Part shown: piece after piece, positions 22,283 through 35,108 of the stretch
How the letters are laid out: each line of letters opens with the position of its first letter
How positions within the stretch are numbered: the stretch's first letter is position 1
Assembly (NCBI GenBank): GCA_964019055.1
Contig: CAXHSA010000070.1
Location: 41,599-105,598 of the forward strand
Source of the DNA: Anthopleura xanthogrammica
Lineage: Eukaryota; Cnidaria; Anthozoa; Actiniaria; Actiniidae
Reading direction: 5' to 3'
DNA length: 64,000 nt
Made by a program: the position numbers and the translations under genes
The notes under the pieces: generated by a model
What the model was told of the DNA's origin: nothing
The model's input: the letters and a program-made list of their open reading frames with translations, nothing else
Database searches by the model: none

Positions 22283-25200
22283 GTGTTTTTGACACCCAAA
22301 ATGTGCTTTTCTCGCCCAAAAGGTGCGTTTAGCAGTGAAAAAGTGGTGTTTTGGGCCAAAGAAAATTCTCAGCAAAATTCCAATTTTGTCAGCAAAAAAC
22401 AGTTTTTTTGACCAAAGAGCATCTTTTCTCAGCCAAAACCCCATTTTTTTTCGCCAAAACGTCGTGTTTTTATCTTGTGAGGTCTTTTCAGGAGCAAAAA
22501 GTGGTGGTTTCAGCAAACAGGTCCTACCGTCAGCGAAAAACCTAGTTTTGAGAGCCAAAATGGCCATTTTTCAGTTTTTTGGGCTAAAAAGGTTTTTTTT
22601 CTAGCAAAACAGTGTTTTTGACACCCAAAATGTGCTTTTCTCGCCCAAAAGGTGCGTTTAGCAGTGAAAAAGTGGTGTTTTGGGCCAAAGAAAATTCTCA
22701 GCAAAATTCCAATTTTGTCAGCAAAAAACAGTTTTTTGGACCAAAAAGCACCTTTTCTCAGCCAAAACCCCAATTTTTTTCGCCAAAACGTCGTGTTTTT
22801 ATCTTGTGAGGTCTTTTCAGGAGCAAAAAGTGGTGGTTTCAGCAAACAGGTCCTACCGTCAGCGAAAAACCTAGTTTTGAGAGCCAAAATGGCCATTTTT
22901 CAGTTTTTTGGGCTAAAAAGGTTTTTTTTCTAGCAAAACAGTGTTTTTGACACCCAAAATGTGCTTTTCTCGCCCAAAAGGTGCGTTTAGCAGTGAAAAA
23001 GTGGTGTTTTGGGCCAAAGAAAATTCTCAGCAAAATTCCAATTTTGTCAGCAAAAAACAGTTTTTTTTGACCAAAAAGCACCTTTTCTCAGCCAAAACCC
23101 CATTTTTTTTCGCCAAAACGTCGTGTTTTTATCTTGTGAGGTCTTTTCAGGAGCAAAAAGTGGTGGTTTCAGCAAACAGGTCCTACCGTCAGCGAAAAAC
23201 CTAGTTTTGAGAGCCAAAATGGCCATTTTTCAGTTTTTTGGGCTAAAAAGGTTTTTTTTCTAGCAAAACAGTGTTTTTGACACCCAAAATGTGCTTTTCT
23301 CGCCCAAAAGGTGCGTTTAGCAGTGAAAAAGTGGTGTTTTGGGCCAAAGAAAATTCTCAGCAAAATTCCAATTTTGTCAGCAAAAAACAGTTTTTTTGAC
23401 CAAAGAGCATCTTTTCTCAGCCAAAACCCCATTTTTTTTCGCCAAAACGTCGTGTTTTTATCTTGTGAGGTCTTTTCAGGAGCAAAAAGTGGTGGTTTCA
23501 GCAAACAGGTCCTACCGTCAGCGAAAAACCTAGTTTTGAGAGCCAAAATGGCCATTTTTCAGTTTTTTGGGCTAAAAAGGTTTTTTTTCTAGCAAAACAG
23601 TGTTTTTGACACCCAAAATGTGCTTTTCTCGCCCAAAAGGTGCGTTTAGCAGTGAAAAAGTGGTGTTTTGGGCCAAAGAAAATTCTCAGCAAAATTCCAA
23701 TTTTGTCAGCAAAAAACAGTTTTTTGGACCAAAAAGCACCTTTTCTCAGCCAAAACCCCATTTTTTTTCGCCAAAACGTCGTGTTTTTCTCTTGTGAGGT
23801 CTTTTCAGGAGCAAAAAGTGGTGGTTTCAGCAAACAGGTCCTACCGTCAGCGAAAAACCTAGTTTTGAGAGCCAAAATGGCCATTTTTCAGTTTTTTGGG
23901 CTAAAAAGGTTTTTTTTCTAGCAAAACAGTGTTTTTGACACCCAAAATGTGCTTTTCTCGCCCAAAAGGTGCGTTTAGCAGTGAAAAAGTGGTGTTTTGG
24001 GCCAAAGAAAATTCTCAGCAAAATTCCAATTTTGTCAGCAAAAAACAGTTTTTTTGACCAAAGAGCATCTTTTCTCAGCCAAAACCCCATTTTTTTTCGC
24101 CAAAACGTCGTGTTTTTATCTTGTGAGGTCTTTTCAGGAGCAAAAAGTGGTGGTTTCAGCAAACAGGTCCTACCGTCAGCGAAAAACCTAGTTTTGAGAG
24201 CCAAAATGGCCATTTTTCAGTTTTTTGGGCTAAAAAGGTTTTTTTTCTAGCAAAACAGTGTTTTTGACACCCAAAATGTGCTTTTCTCGCCCAAAAGGTG
24301 CGTTTAGCAGTGAAAAAGTGGTGTTTTGGGCCAAAGAAAATTCTCAGCAAAATTCCAATTTTGTCAGCAAAAAACAGTTTTTTGGACCAAAAAGCACCTT
24401 TTCTCAGCCAAAACCCCATTTTTTTTCGCCAAAACGTCGTGTTTTTATCTTGTGAGGTCTTTTCAGGAGCAAAAAGTGGTGGTTTCAGCAAACAGGTCCT
24501 ACCGTCAGCGAAAAACCTAGTTTTGAGAGCCAAAATGGCCATTTTTCAGTTTTTTGGGCTAAAAAGGTTTTTTTTCTAGCAAAACAGTGTTTTTGACACC
24601 CAAAATGTGCTTTTCTCGCCCAAAAGGTGCGTTTAGCAGTGAAAAAGTGGTGTTTTGGGCCAAAGAAAATTCTCAGCAAAATTCCAATTTTGTCAGCAAA
24701 AAACAGTTTTTTGGACCAAAAAGCACCTTTTCTCAGCCAAAACCCCATTTTTTTTCGCCAAAACGTCGTGTTTTTATCTTGTGAGGTCTTTTCAGGAGCA
24801 AAAAGTGGTGGTTTCAGCAAACAGGTCCTACCGTCAGCGAAAAACCTAGTTTTGAGAGCCAAAATGGCCATTTTTCAGTTTTTTGGGCTAAAAAGGTTTT
24901 TTTTCTAGCAAAACAGTGTTTTTGACACCCAAAATGTGCTTTTCTCGCCCAAAAGGTGCGTTTAGCAGTGAAAAAGTGGTGTTTTGGGCCAAAGAAAATT
25001 CTCAGCAAAATTCCAATTTTGTCAGCAAAAAACAGTTTTTTGGACCAAAAAGCACCTTTTCTCAGCCAAAACCCCATTTTTTTTCGCCAAAACGTCGTGT
25101 TTTTATCTTGTGAGGTCTTTTCAGGAGCAAAAAGTGGTGGTTTCAGCAAACAGGTCCTACCGTCAGCGAAAAACCCTAATTTTGTGAACCAAAATGGCCA

Positions 25201-28200
25201 TTTTTCAGTTTTTTGGGCTAAAAAGGTTTTTTTTCTAGCAAAACAGTGTTTTTGACACCCAAAATGTGCTTTTCTCGCCCAAAAGGTGCGTTTAGCAGTG
25301 AAAAAGTGGTGTTTTGGGCCAAAGAAAATTCTCAGCAAAATTCCAATTTTGTCAGCAAAAAACAGTTTTTTTGACCAAAGAGCATCTTTTCTCAGCCAAA
25401 ACCCCATTTTTTTTCGCCAAAACGTCGTGTTTTTATCTTGTGAGGTCTTTTCAGGAGCAAAAAGTGGTGGTTTCAGCAAACAGGTCCTACCGTCAGCGAA
25501 AAACCTAGTTTTGAGAGCCAAAATGGCCATTTTTCAGTTTTTTGGGCTAAAAAGGTTTTTTTTTCTAGCAAAACAGTGTTTTTGACACCCAAAATGTGCT
25601 TTTCTCGCCCAAAAGGTGCGTTTAGCAGTGAAAAAGTGGTGTTTTGGGCCAAAGAAAATTCTCAGCAAAATTCCAATTTTGTCAGCAAAAAACAGTTTTT
25701 TGGACCAAAAAGCACCTTTTCTCAGCCAAAACCCCATTTTTTTTCGCCAAAACGTCGTGTTTTTATCTTGTGAGGTCTTTTCAGGAGCAAAAAGTGGTGG
25801 TTTCAGCAAACAGGTCCTACCGTCAGCGAAAAACCTAGTTTTGAGAGCCAAAATGGCCATTTTTCAGTTTTTTGGGCTAAAAAGGTTTTTTTTCTAGCAA
25901 AACAGTGTTTTTGACACCCAAAATGTGCTTTTCTCGCCCAAAAGGTGCGTTTAGCAGTGAAAAAGTGGTGTTTTGGGCCAAAGAAAATTCTCAGCAAAAT
26001 TCCAATTTTGTCAGCAAAAAACAGTTTTTTGGACCAAAAAGCACCTTTTCTCAGCCAAAACCCCAATTTTTTTCGCCAAAACGTCGTGTTTTTATCTTGT
26101 GAGCTCTTTTCAGGAGCAAAAAGTGGTGGTTTCAGCAAACAGGTCCTACCGTCAGCGAAAAACCTAGTTTTGAGAGCCAAAATGGCCATTTTTCAGGTTT
26201 TTGGGCTAAAAAGGTTTTTTTTCTAGCAAAACAGTGTTTTTGACACCCAAAATGTGCTTTTCTCGCCCAAAAGGTGCGTTTAGCAGTGAAAAAGTGGTGT
26301 TTTGGGCCAAAGAAAATTCTCAGCAAAATTCCAATTTTGTCAGCAAAAAACAGTTTTTTGGACCAAAAAGCACCTTTTCTCAGCCAAAACCCCATTTTTT
26401 TTCGCCAAAACGTCGTGTTTTTATCTTGTGAGGTCTTTTCAGGAGCAAAAAGTGGTGGTTTCAGCAAACAGGTCCTACCGTCAGCGAAAAACCTAGTTTT
26501 GAGAGCCAAAATGGCCATTTTTCAGTTTTTTGGGCTAAAAAGGTTTTTTTTCTAGCAAAACAGTGTTTTTGACACCCAAAATGTGCTTTTCTCGCCCAAA
26601 AGGTGCGTTTAGCAGTGAAAAAGTGGTGTTTTGGGCCAAAGAAAATTCTCAGCAAAATTCCAATTTTGTCAGCAAAAAACAGTTTTTTGGACCAAAAAGC
26701 ACCTTTTCTCAGCCAAAACCCCATTTTTTTTCGCCAAAACGTCGTGTTTTTATCTTGTGAGGTCTTTTCAGGAGCAAAAAGTGGTGGTTTCAGCAAACAG
26801 GTCCTACCGTCAGCGAAAAACCTAGTTTTGAGAGCCAAAATGGCCATTTTTCAGTTTTTTGGGCTAAAAAGGTTTTTTTTCTAGCAAAACAGTGTTTTTG
26901 ACACCCAAAATGTGCTTTTCTCGCCCAAAAGGTGCGTTTAGCAGTGAAAAAGTGGTGTTTTGGGCCAAAGAAAATTCTCAGCAAAATTCCAATTTTGTCA
27001 GCAAAAAACAGTTTTTTTGACCAAAAAGCACCTTTTCTCAGCCAAAACCCCATTTTTTTTCGCCAAAACGTCGTGTTTTTATCTTGTGAGGTCTTTTCAG
27101 GAGCAAAAAGTGGTGGTTTCAGCAAACAGGTCCTACCGTCAGCGAAAAACCTAGTTTTGAGAGCCAAAATGGCCATTTTTCAGTTTTTTGGGCTAAAAAG
27201 GTTTTTTTTCTAGCAAAACAGTGTTTTTGACACCCAAAATGTGCTTTTCTCGCCCAAAAGGTGCGTTTAGCAGTGAAAAAGTGGTGTTTTGGGCCAAAGA
27301 AAATTCTCAGCAAAATTCCAATTTTGTCAGCAAAAAACAGTTTTTTTGACCAAAAAGCACCTTTTCTCAGCCAAAACCCCATTTTTTTTCGCCAAAACGT
27401 CGTGTTTTTATCTTGTGAGGTCTTTTCAGGAGCAAAAAGTGGTGGTTTCAGCAAACAGGTCCTACCGTCAGCGAAAAACCTAGTTTTGAGAGCCAAAATG
27501 GCCATTTTTCAGTTTTTTGGGCTAAAAAGGTTTTTTTTCTAGCAAAACAGTGTTTTTGACACCCAAAATGTGCTTTTCTCGCCCAAAAGGTGCGTTTAGC
27601 AGTGAAAAAGTGGTGTTTTGGGCCAAAGAAAATTCTCAGCAAAATTCCAATTTTGTCAGCAAAAAACAGTTTTTTGGACCAAAAAGCACCTTTTCTCAGC
27701 CAAAACCCCATTTTTTTTCGCCAAAACGTCGTGTTTTTATCTTGTGAGGTCTTTTCAGGAGCAAAAAGTGGTGGTTTCAGCAAACAGGTCCTACCGTCAG
27801 CGAAAAACCTAGTTTTGAGAGCCAAAATGGCCATTTTTCAGTTTTTTGGGCTAAAAAGGTTTTTTTTCTAGCAAAACAGTGTTTTTGACACCCAAAATGT
27901 GCTTTTCTCGCCCAAAAGGTGCGTTTAGCAGTGAAAAAGTGGTGTTTTGGGCCAAAGAAAATTCTCAGCAAAATTCCAATTTTGTCAGCAAAAAACAGTT
28001 TTTTTGACCAAAGAGCATCTTTTCTCAGCCAAAACCCCATTTTTTTTCGCCAAAACGTCGTGTTTTTATCTTGTGAGGTCTTTTCAGGAGCAAAAAGTGG
28101 TGGTTTCAGCAAACAGGTCCTACCGTCAGCGAAAAACCTAGTTTTGAGAGCCAAAATGGCCATTTTTCAGTTTTTTGGGCTAAAAAGGTTTTTTTTCTAG

Positions 28201-28864
28201 CAAAACAGTGTTTTTGACACCCAAAATGTGCTTTTCTCGCCCAAAAGGTGCGTTTAGCAGTGAAAAAGTGGTGTTTTGGGCCAAAGAAAATTCTCAGCAA
28301 AATTCCAATTTTGTCAGCAAAAAACAGTTTTTTGGACCAAAAAGCACCTTTTCTCAGCCAAAACCCCATTTTTTTTCGCCAAAACGTCGTGTTTTTATCT
28401 TGTGAGGTCTTTTCAGGAGCAAAAAGTGGTGGTTTCAGCAAACAGGTCCTACCGTCAGCGAAAAACCTAGTTTTGAGAGCCAAAATGGCCATTTTTCAGT
28501 TTTTTGGGCTAAAAAGGTTTTTTTTCTAGCAAAACAGTGTTTTTGACACCCAAAATGTGCTTTTCTCGCCCAAAAGGTGCGTTTAGCAGTGAAAAAGTGG
28601 TGTTTTGGGCCAAAGAAAATTCTCAGCAAAATTCCAATTTTGTCAGCAAAAAACAGTTTTTTTGACCAAAGAGCATCTTTTCTCAGCCAAAACCCCATTT
28701 TTTTTCGCCAAAACGTCGTGTTTTTATCTTGTGAGGTCTTTTCAGGAGCAAAAAGTGGTGGTTTCAGCAAACAGGTCCTACCGTCAGCGAAAAACCTAGT
28801 TTTGAGAGCCAAAATGGCCATTTTTCAGTTTTTTGGGCTAAAAAGGTTTTTTTCTAGCAAAACA
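22283..28864. repeat. Neighbourhood of the ACCAAAGAGCATCTTTT monomer variant
   Basis: Six monomers (22283, 23271, 23929, 25246, 27879, 28537) share two linked changes, giving AAAGAGCATC instead of AAAAAGCACC. All six are in this 6.6 kb stretch and nowhere else, spaced 3, 2, 4, 8 and 2 monomers apart. A second marker, CCCCAATTTTTTT, occurs at 22612 and 25905, ten monomers apart. Together they indicate local block copying. Confidence 0.75.
25174..25188. repeat. Divergent patch inside one monomer
   Basis: In the monomer starting 24916 the sequence reads AAACCCTAATTTTGTGAACC instead of AAACCTAGTTTTGAGAGCC. That is one inserted C and three substitutions within 15 bases, far denser than anywhere else in the array. 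The extra base makes this copy 330 bp and removes a stop, fusing two monomers' minus-strand frames into a 238-codon frame. That frame is an accident, not a gene. Confidence 0.85.
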
Positions 28865-30506
28865 GTGTTTTTGACACCCAAAATGTGCTTTTCTCGCCCA
28901 AAAGGTGCGTTTAGCAGTGAAAAAGTGGTGTTTTGGGCCAAAGAAAATTCTCAGCAAAATTCCAATTTTGTCAGCAAAAAACAGTTTTTTGGACCAAAAA
29001 GCACCTTTTCTCAGCCAAAACCCCATTTTTTTTCGCCAAAACGTCGTGTTTTTATCTTGTGAGGTCTTTTCAGGAGCAAAAAGTGGTGGTTTCAGCAAAC
29101 AGGTCCTACCGTCAGCGAAAAACCTAGTTTTGAGAGCCAAAATGGCCATTTTTCAGTTTTTTGGGCTAAAAAGGTTTTTTTTCTAGCAAAACAGTGTTTT
29201 TGACACCCAAAATGTGCTTTTCTCGCCCAAAAGGTGCGTTTAGCAGTGAAAAAGTGGTGTTTTGGGCCAAAGAAAATTCTCAGCAAAATTCCAATTTTGT
29301 CAGCAAAAAACAGTTTTTTGGACCAAAAAGCACCTTTTCTCAGCCAAAACCCCATTTTTTTTCGCCAAAACGTCGTGTTTTTATCTTGTGAGGTCTTTTC
29401 AGGAGCAAAAAGTGGTGGTTTCAGCAAACAGGTCCTACCGTCAGCGAAAAACCTAGTTTTGAGAGCCAAAATGGCCATTTTTCAGTTTTTTGGGCTAAAA
29501 AGGTTTTTTTTCTAGCAAAACAGTGTTTTTGACACCCAAAATGTGCTTTTCTCGCCCAAGGTGCGTTTAGCAGTGAAAAAGTGGTGTTTTGGGCCAAAGA
29601 AAATTCTCAGCAAAATTCCAATTTTGTCAGCAAAAAACAGTTTTTTGGACCAAAGAGCACCTTTTCTCAGCCAAAACCCCATTTTTTTTCGCCAAAACGT
29701 CGTGTTTTTATCTTGTGAGGTCTTTTCAGGAGCAAAAAGTGGTGGTTTCAGCAAACAGGTCCTACCGTCAGCGAAAAACCTAGTTTTGAGAGCCAAAATG
29801 GCCATTTTTCAGTTTTTTGGGCTAAAAAGGTTTTTTTTCTAGCAAAACAGTGTTTTTGACACCCAAAATGTGCTTTTCTCGCCCAAAAGGTGCGTTTAGC
29901 AGTGAAAAAGTGGTGTTTTGGGCCAAAGAAAATTCTCAGCAAAATTCCAATTTTGTCAGCAAAAAACAGTTTTTTGGACCAAAAAGCACCTTTTCTCAGC
30001 CAAAACCCCATTTTTTTCGCCAAAACGTCGTGTTTTTATCTTGTGAGGTCTTTTCAGGAGCAAAAAGTGGTGGTTTCAGCAAACAGGTCCTACCGTCAGC
30101 GAAAAACCTAGTTTTGAGAGCCAAAATGGCCATTTTTCAGTTTTTTGGGCTAAAAAGGTTTTTTTTTCTAGCAAAACAGTGTTTTTGACACCCAAAATGT
30201 GCTTTTCTCGCCCAAAAGGTGCGTTTAGCAGTGAAAAAGTGGTGTTTTGGGCCAAAGAAAATTCTCAGCAAAATTCCAATTTTGTCAGCAAAAAACAGTT
30301 TTTTGGACCAAAAAGCACCTTTTCTCAGCCAAAACCCCATTTTTTTTCGCCAAAACGTCGTGTTTTTATCTTGTGAGGTCTTTTCAGGAGCAAAAAGTGG
30401 TGGTTTCAGCAAACAGGTCCTACCGTCAGCGAAAAACCTAGTTTTGAGAGCCAAAATGGCCATTTTTCAGTTTTTTGGGCTAAAAAGGTTTTTTTCTAGC
30501 AAAACA

Positions 30507-31822
30507 GTGTTTTTGACACCCAAAATGTGCTTTTCTCGCCCAAAAGGTGCGTTTAGCAGTGAAAAAGTGGTGTTTTGGGCCAAAGAAAATTCTCAGCAAA
30601 ATTCCAATTTTGTCAGCAAAAAACAGTTTTTTGGACCAAAAAGCACCTTTTCTCAGCCAAAACCCCATTTTGTTTCGCCAAAACGTCGTGTTTTTATCTT
30701 GTGAGGTCTTTTCAGGAGCAAAAAGTGGTGGTTTCAGCAAACAGGTCCTACCGTCAGCGAAAAACCTAGTTTTGAGAGCCAAAATGGCCATTTTTCAGTT
30801 TTTTGGGCTAAAAAGGTTTTTTTTCTAGCAAAACAGTGTTTTTGACACCCAAAATGTGCTTTTCTCGCCCAAAAGGTGCGTTTAGCAGTGAAAAAGTGGT
30901 GTTTTGGGCCAAAGAAAATTCTCAGCAAAATTCCAATTTTGTCAGCAAAAAACAGTTTTTTGGACCAAAAAGCACCTTTTCTCAGCCAAAACCCCATTTT
31001 GTTTCGCCAAAACGTCGTGTTTTTATCTTGTGAGGTCTTTTCAGGAGCAAAAAGTGGTGGTTTCAGCAAACAGGTCCTACCGTCAGCGAAAAACCTAGTT
31101 TTGAGAGCCAAAATGGCCATTTTTCAGTTTTTTGGGCTAAAAAGGTTTTTTTTCTAGCAAAACAGTGTTTTTGACACCCAAAATGTGCTTTTCTCGCCCA
31201 AAAGGTGCGTTTAGCAGTGAAAAAGTGGTGTTTTGGGCCAAAGAAAATTCTCAGCAAAATTCCAATTTTGTCAGCAAAAAACAGTTTTTTGGACCAAAAA
31301 GCACCTTTTCTCAGCCAAAACCCCATTTTGTTTCGCCAAAACGTCGTGTTTTTATCTTGTGAGGTCTTTTCAGGAGCAAAAAGTGGTGGTTTCAGCAAAC
31401 AGGTCCTACCGTCAGCGAAAAACCTAGTTTTGAGAGCCAAAATGGCCATTTTTCAGTTTTTTGGGCTAAAAAGGTTTTTTTTCTAGCAAAACAGTGTTTT
31501 TGACACCCAAAATGTGCTTTTCTCGCCCAAAAGGTGCGTTTAGCAGTGAAAAAGTGGTGTTTTGGGCCAAAGAAAATTCTCAGCAAAATTCCAATTTTGT
31601 CAGCAAAAAACAGTTTTTTGGACCAAAAAGCACCTTTTCTCAGCCAAAACCCCATTTTGTTTCGCCAAAACGTCGTGTTTTTATCTTGTGAGGTCTTTTC
31701 AGGAGCAAAAAGTGGTGGTTTCAGCAAACAGGTCCTACCGTCAGCGAAAAACCTAGTTTTGAGAGCCAAAATGGCCATTTTTCAGTTTTTTGGGCTAAAA
31801 AGGTTTTTTTTCTAGCAAAACA
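30507..31822. repeat. Four consecutive monomers with the CCCCATTTTGTTTCGCC variant
   Basis: Monomers at 30507, 30836, 31165 and 31494 all carry a T-to-G change in the long T-run, and I do not see this exact form in any other copy. All four are of the TTTTTTGGACC type. Consecutive identical copies point to recent one-monomer amplification by slippage or unequal exchange. Confidence 0.8.
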
Positions 31823-32808
31823 GTGTTTTTGACACCCAAAATGTGCTTTTCTCGCCCAAAAGGTGCGTTTAGCAGTGAAAAAGTGGTGTTTTGGGTCAAA
31901 GAAAATTCTCAGCAAAATTCCAATTTTGTCAGCAAAAAACAGTTTTTTTGACCAAAAAGCACCTTTTCTCAGCCAAAACCCCATTTTTTTTCGCCAAAAC
32001 GTCGTGTTTTTATCTTGTGAGGTCTTTTCAGGAGCAAAAAGTGGTGGTTTCAGCAAACAGGTCCTACCGTCAGCGAAAAACCTAGTTTTGAGAGCCAAAA
32101 TGGCCATTTTTCAGTTTTTTGGGCTAAGAAGGTTTTTTTTCTAGCAAAACAGTGTTTTTGACATCCAAAATGTGCTTTTCTCGCCCAAAAGGTGCGTTTA
32201 GCAGTGAAAAAGTGGTGTTTTGGGTCAAAGAAAATTCTAAGCAAAATTCCAATTTTGTCAGCAAAAACAGTTTTTTTGACCAAAAAGCACCTTTTCTCAG
32301 CCAAAACCCCATTTTTTTTCGCCAAAACGTCGTGTTTTTATCTTGTGAGGTCTTTTCAGGAGCAAAAAGTGGTGGTTTCAGCAAACAGGTCCTACCGTCA
32401 GCGAAAAACCTAGTTTTGAGAGCCAAAATGGCCATTTTTCAGTTTTTTGGGCTAAAAAGGTTTTTTTTCTAGCAAAACAGTGTTTTTGACACCCAAAATG
32501 TGCTTTTCTCGCCCAAAAGGTGCGTTTAGCAGTGAAAAAGTGGTGTTTTGGGTCAAAGAAAATTCTCAGCAAAATTCCAATTTTGTCAGCAAAAAACAGT
32601 TTTTTGGACCAAAAAGCACCTTTTCTCAGCCAAAACCCCATTTTTTTTCGCCAAAACGTCGTGTTTTTATCTTGTGAGGTCTTTTCAGGAGCAAAAAGTG
32701 GTGGTTTCAGCAAACAGGTCCTACCGTCAGCGAAAAACCTAGTTTTGAGAGCCAAAATGGCCATTTTTCAGTTTTTTGGGCTAAAAAGGTTTTTTTTCTA
32801 GCAAAACA
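31823..32808. repeat. Monomer cluster with TTTTGGGTCAAAG variant (first cluster)
   Basis: Three consecutive monomers (31823, 32152, 32480) read GGGTCAAAG in place of GGGCCAAAG. The middle one has further private changes (GACATCC, TCTAAGC, one A fewer before CAG). The same substitution reappears at 54.1-56.1 kb in a different variant background. Confidence 0.75.
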
Positions 32809-35108
32809 GTGTTTTTGACACCCAAAATGTGCTTTTCTCGCCCAAAAGGTGCGTTTAGCAGTGAAAAAGTGGTGTTTTGGGCCAAAGAAAATTCTCAGCA
32901 AAATTCCAATTTTGTCAGCAAAAAACAGTTTTTCGGACCAAAAAGCACCTTTTTCAGCCAAAACCCCATTTTTTTTCGCCAAAACGTCGTGTTTTTATCT
33001 TGTGAGGTCTTTTCAGGAGCAAAAAGTGGTGGTTTCAGCAAACAGGTCCTACCGTCAGCGAAAAACCTAGTTTTGAGAGCCAAAATGGCCATTTTTCAGT
33101 TTTTTGGGCTAAAAAGGTTTTTTTTCTAGCAAAACAGTGTTTTTGACACCCAAAATGTGCTTTTCTCGCCCAAAAGGTGCGTTTAGCAGTGAAAAAGTGG
33201 TGTTTTGGGCCAAAGAAAATTCTCAGCAAAATTCCAATTTTGTCAGCAAAAAACAGTTTTTTGGACCAAAAAGCACCTTTTTCAGACAAAACCCCATTTT
33301 TTTTCGCCAAAACGTCGTGTTTTTATCTTGTGAGGTCTTTTCAGGAGCAAAAAGTGGTGGTTTCAGCAAACAGGTCCTACCGTCAGCGAAAAACCTAGTT
33401 TTGAGAGCCAAAATGGCCATTTTTCAGTTTTTTGGGCTAAAAAGGTTTTTTTTCTAGCAAAACAGTGTTTTTGACACCCAAAATGTGCTTTTCTCGCCCA
33501 AAAGGTGCGTTTAGCAGTGAAAAAGTGGTGTTTTGGGCCAAAGAAAATTCTCAGCAAAATTCCAATTTTGTCAGCAAAAAACAGTTTTTTGGACCAAAAA
33601 GCACCTTTTCTCAGCCAAAACCCCATTTTTTTTCGCCAAAACGTCGTGTTTTTATCTTGTGAGGTCTTTTCAGGAGCAAAAAGTGGTGGTTTCAGCAAAC
33701 AGGTCCTACCGTCAGCGAAAAACCTAGTTTTGAGAGCCAAAATGGCCATTTTTCAGTTTTTTGGGCTAAAAAGGTTTTTTTTCTAGCAAAACAGTGTTTT
33801 TGACACCCAAAATGTGCTTTTCTCGCCCAAAAGGTGCGTTTAGCAGTGAAAAAGTGGTGTTTTGGGCCAAAGAAAATTCTCAGCAAAATTCCAATTTTGT
33901 CAGCAAAAAACAGTTTTTTGGACCAAAAAGCACCTTTTCTCAGCCAAAACCCCATTTTTTTTCGCCAAAACGTCGTGTTTTTATCTTGTGAGGTCTTTTC
34001 AGGAGCAAAAAGTGGTGGTTTCAGCAAACAGGTCCTACCGTCAGCGAAAAACCTAGTTTTGAGAGCCAAAATGGCCATTTTTCAGTTTTTTGGGCTAAAA
34101 AGGTTTTTTTTCTAGCAAAACAGTGTTTTTGACATCCAAAATGTGCTTTTCTCGCCCAAAAGGTGCGTTTAGCAGTGAAAAAGTGGTGTTTTGGGCCAAA
34201 AAAAATTTTCAGCAAAATTCCAATTTTGTCAGCAAAAAACAGTTTTTTTGACCAAAAAGCACCTTTTCTCAGCCAAAACCCCATTTTTTTTCGCCAAAAC
34301 GTCGTGTTTTTATCTTGTGAGGTCTTTTCAGGAGCAAAAAGTGGTGGTTTCAGCAAACAGGTCCTACCGTCAGCGAAAAACCTAGTTTTGAGAGCCAAAA
34401 TGGCCATTTTTCAGTTTTTTGGGCTAAAAAGGTTTTTTTTCTAGCAAAACAGTGTTTTTGACACCCAAAATGTGCTTTTCTCGCCCAAAAGGTGCGTTTA
34501 GCAGTGAAAAAGTGGTGTTTTGGGCCAAAGAAAATTCTCAGCAAAATTCCAATTTTGTCAGCAAAAAACAGTTTTTTTGACCAAAAAGCACCTTTTCTCA
34601 GCCAAAACCCCATTTTTTTCGCCAAAACGTCGTGTTTTTATCTTGTGAGGTCTTTTCAGGAGCAAAAAGTGGTGGTTTCAGCAAACAGGTCCTACCGTCA
34701 GCGAAAAACCTAGTTTTGAGAGCCAAAATGGCCATTTTTCAGTTTTTTGGGCTAAAAAGGTTTTTTTTCTAGCAAAACAGTGTTTTTGACACCCAAAATG
34801 TGCTTTTCTCGCCCAAAAGGTGCGTTTAGCAGTGAAAAAGTGGTGTTTTGGGCCAAAGAAAATTCTCAGCAAAATTCCAATTTTGTCAGCAAAAAACAGT
34901 TTTTTGGACCAAAAAGCACCTTTTCTCAGCCAAAACCCCATTTTTTTTCGCCAAAACGTCGTGTTTTTATCTTGTGAGGTCTTTTCAGGAGCAAAAAGTG
35001 GTGGTTTCAGCAAACAGGTCCTACCGTCAGCGAAAAACCTAGTTTTGAGAGCCAAAATGGCCATTTTTCAGTTTTTTGGGCTAAAAAGGTTTTTTTTCTA
35101 GCAAAACA

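Noticed and set aside
24814..25530. 238-codon minus-strand frame, the longest in the window
   Set aside because: It arises because one 330-bp monomer (a multiple of three) and the divergent patch remove a stop and keep frame between two satellite copies. The product is the same F/K-rich heptad translation seen in every monomer.
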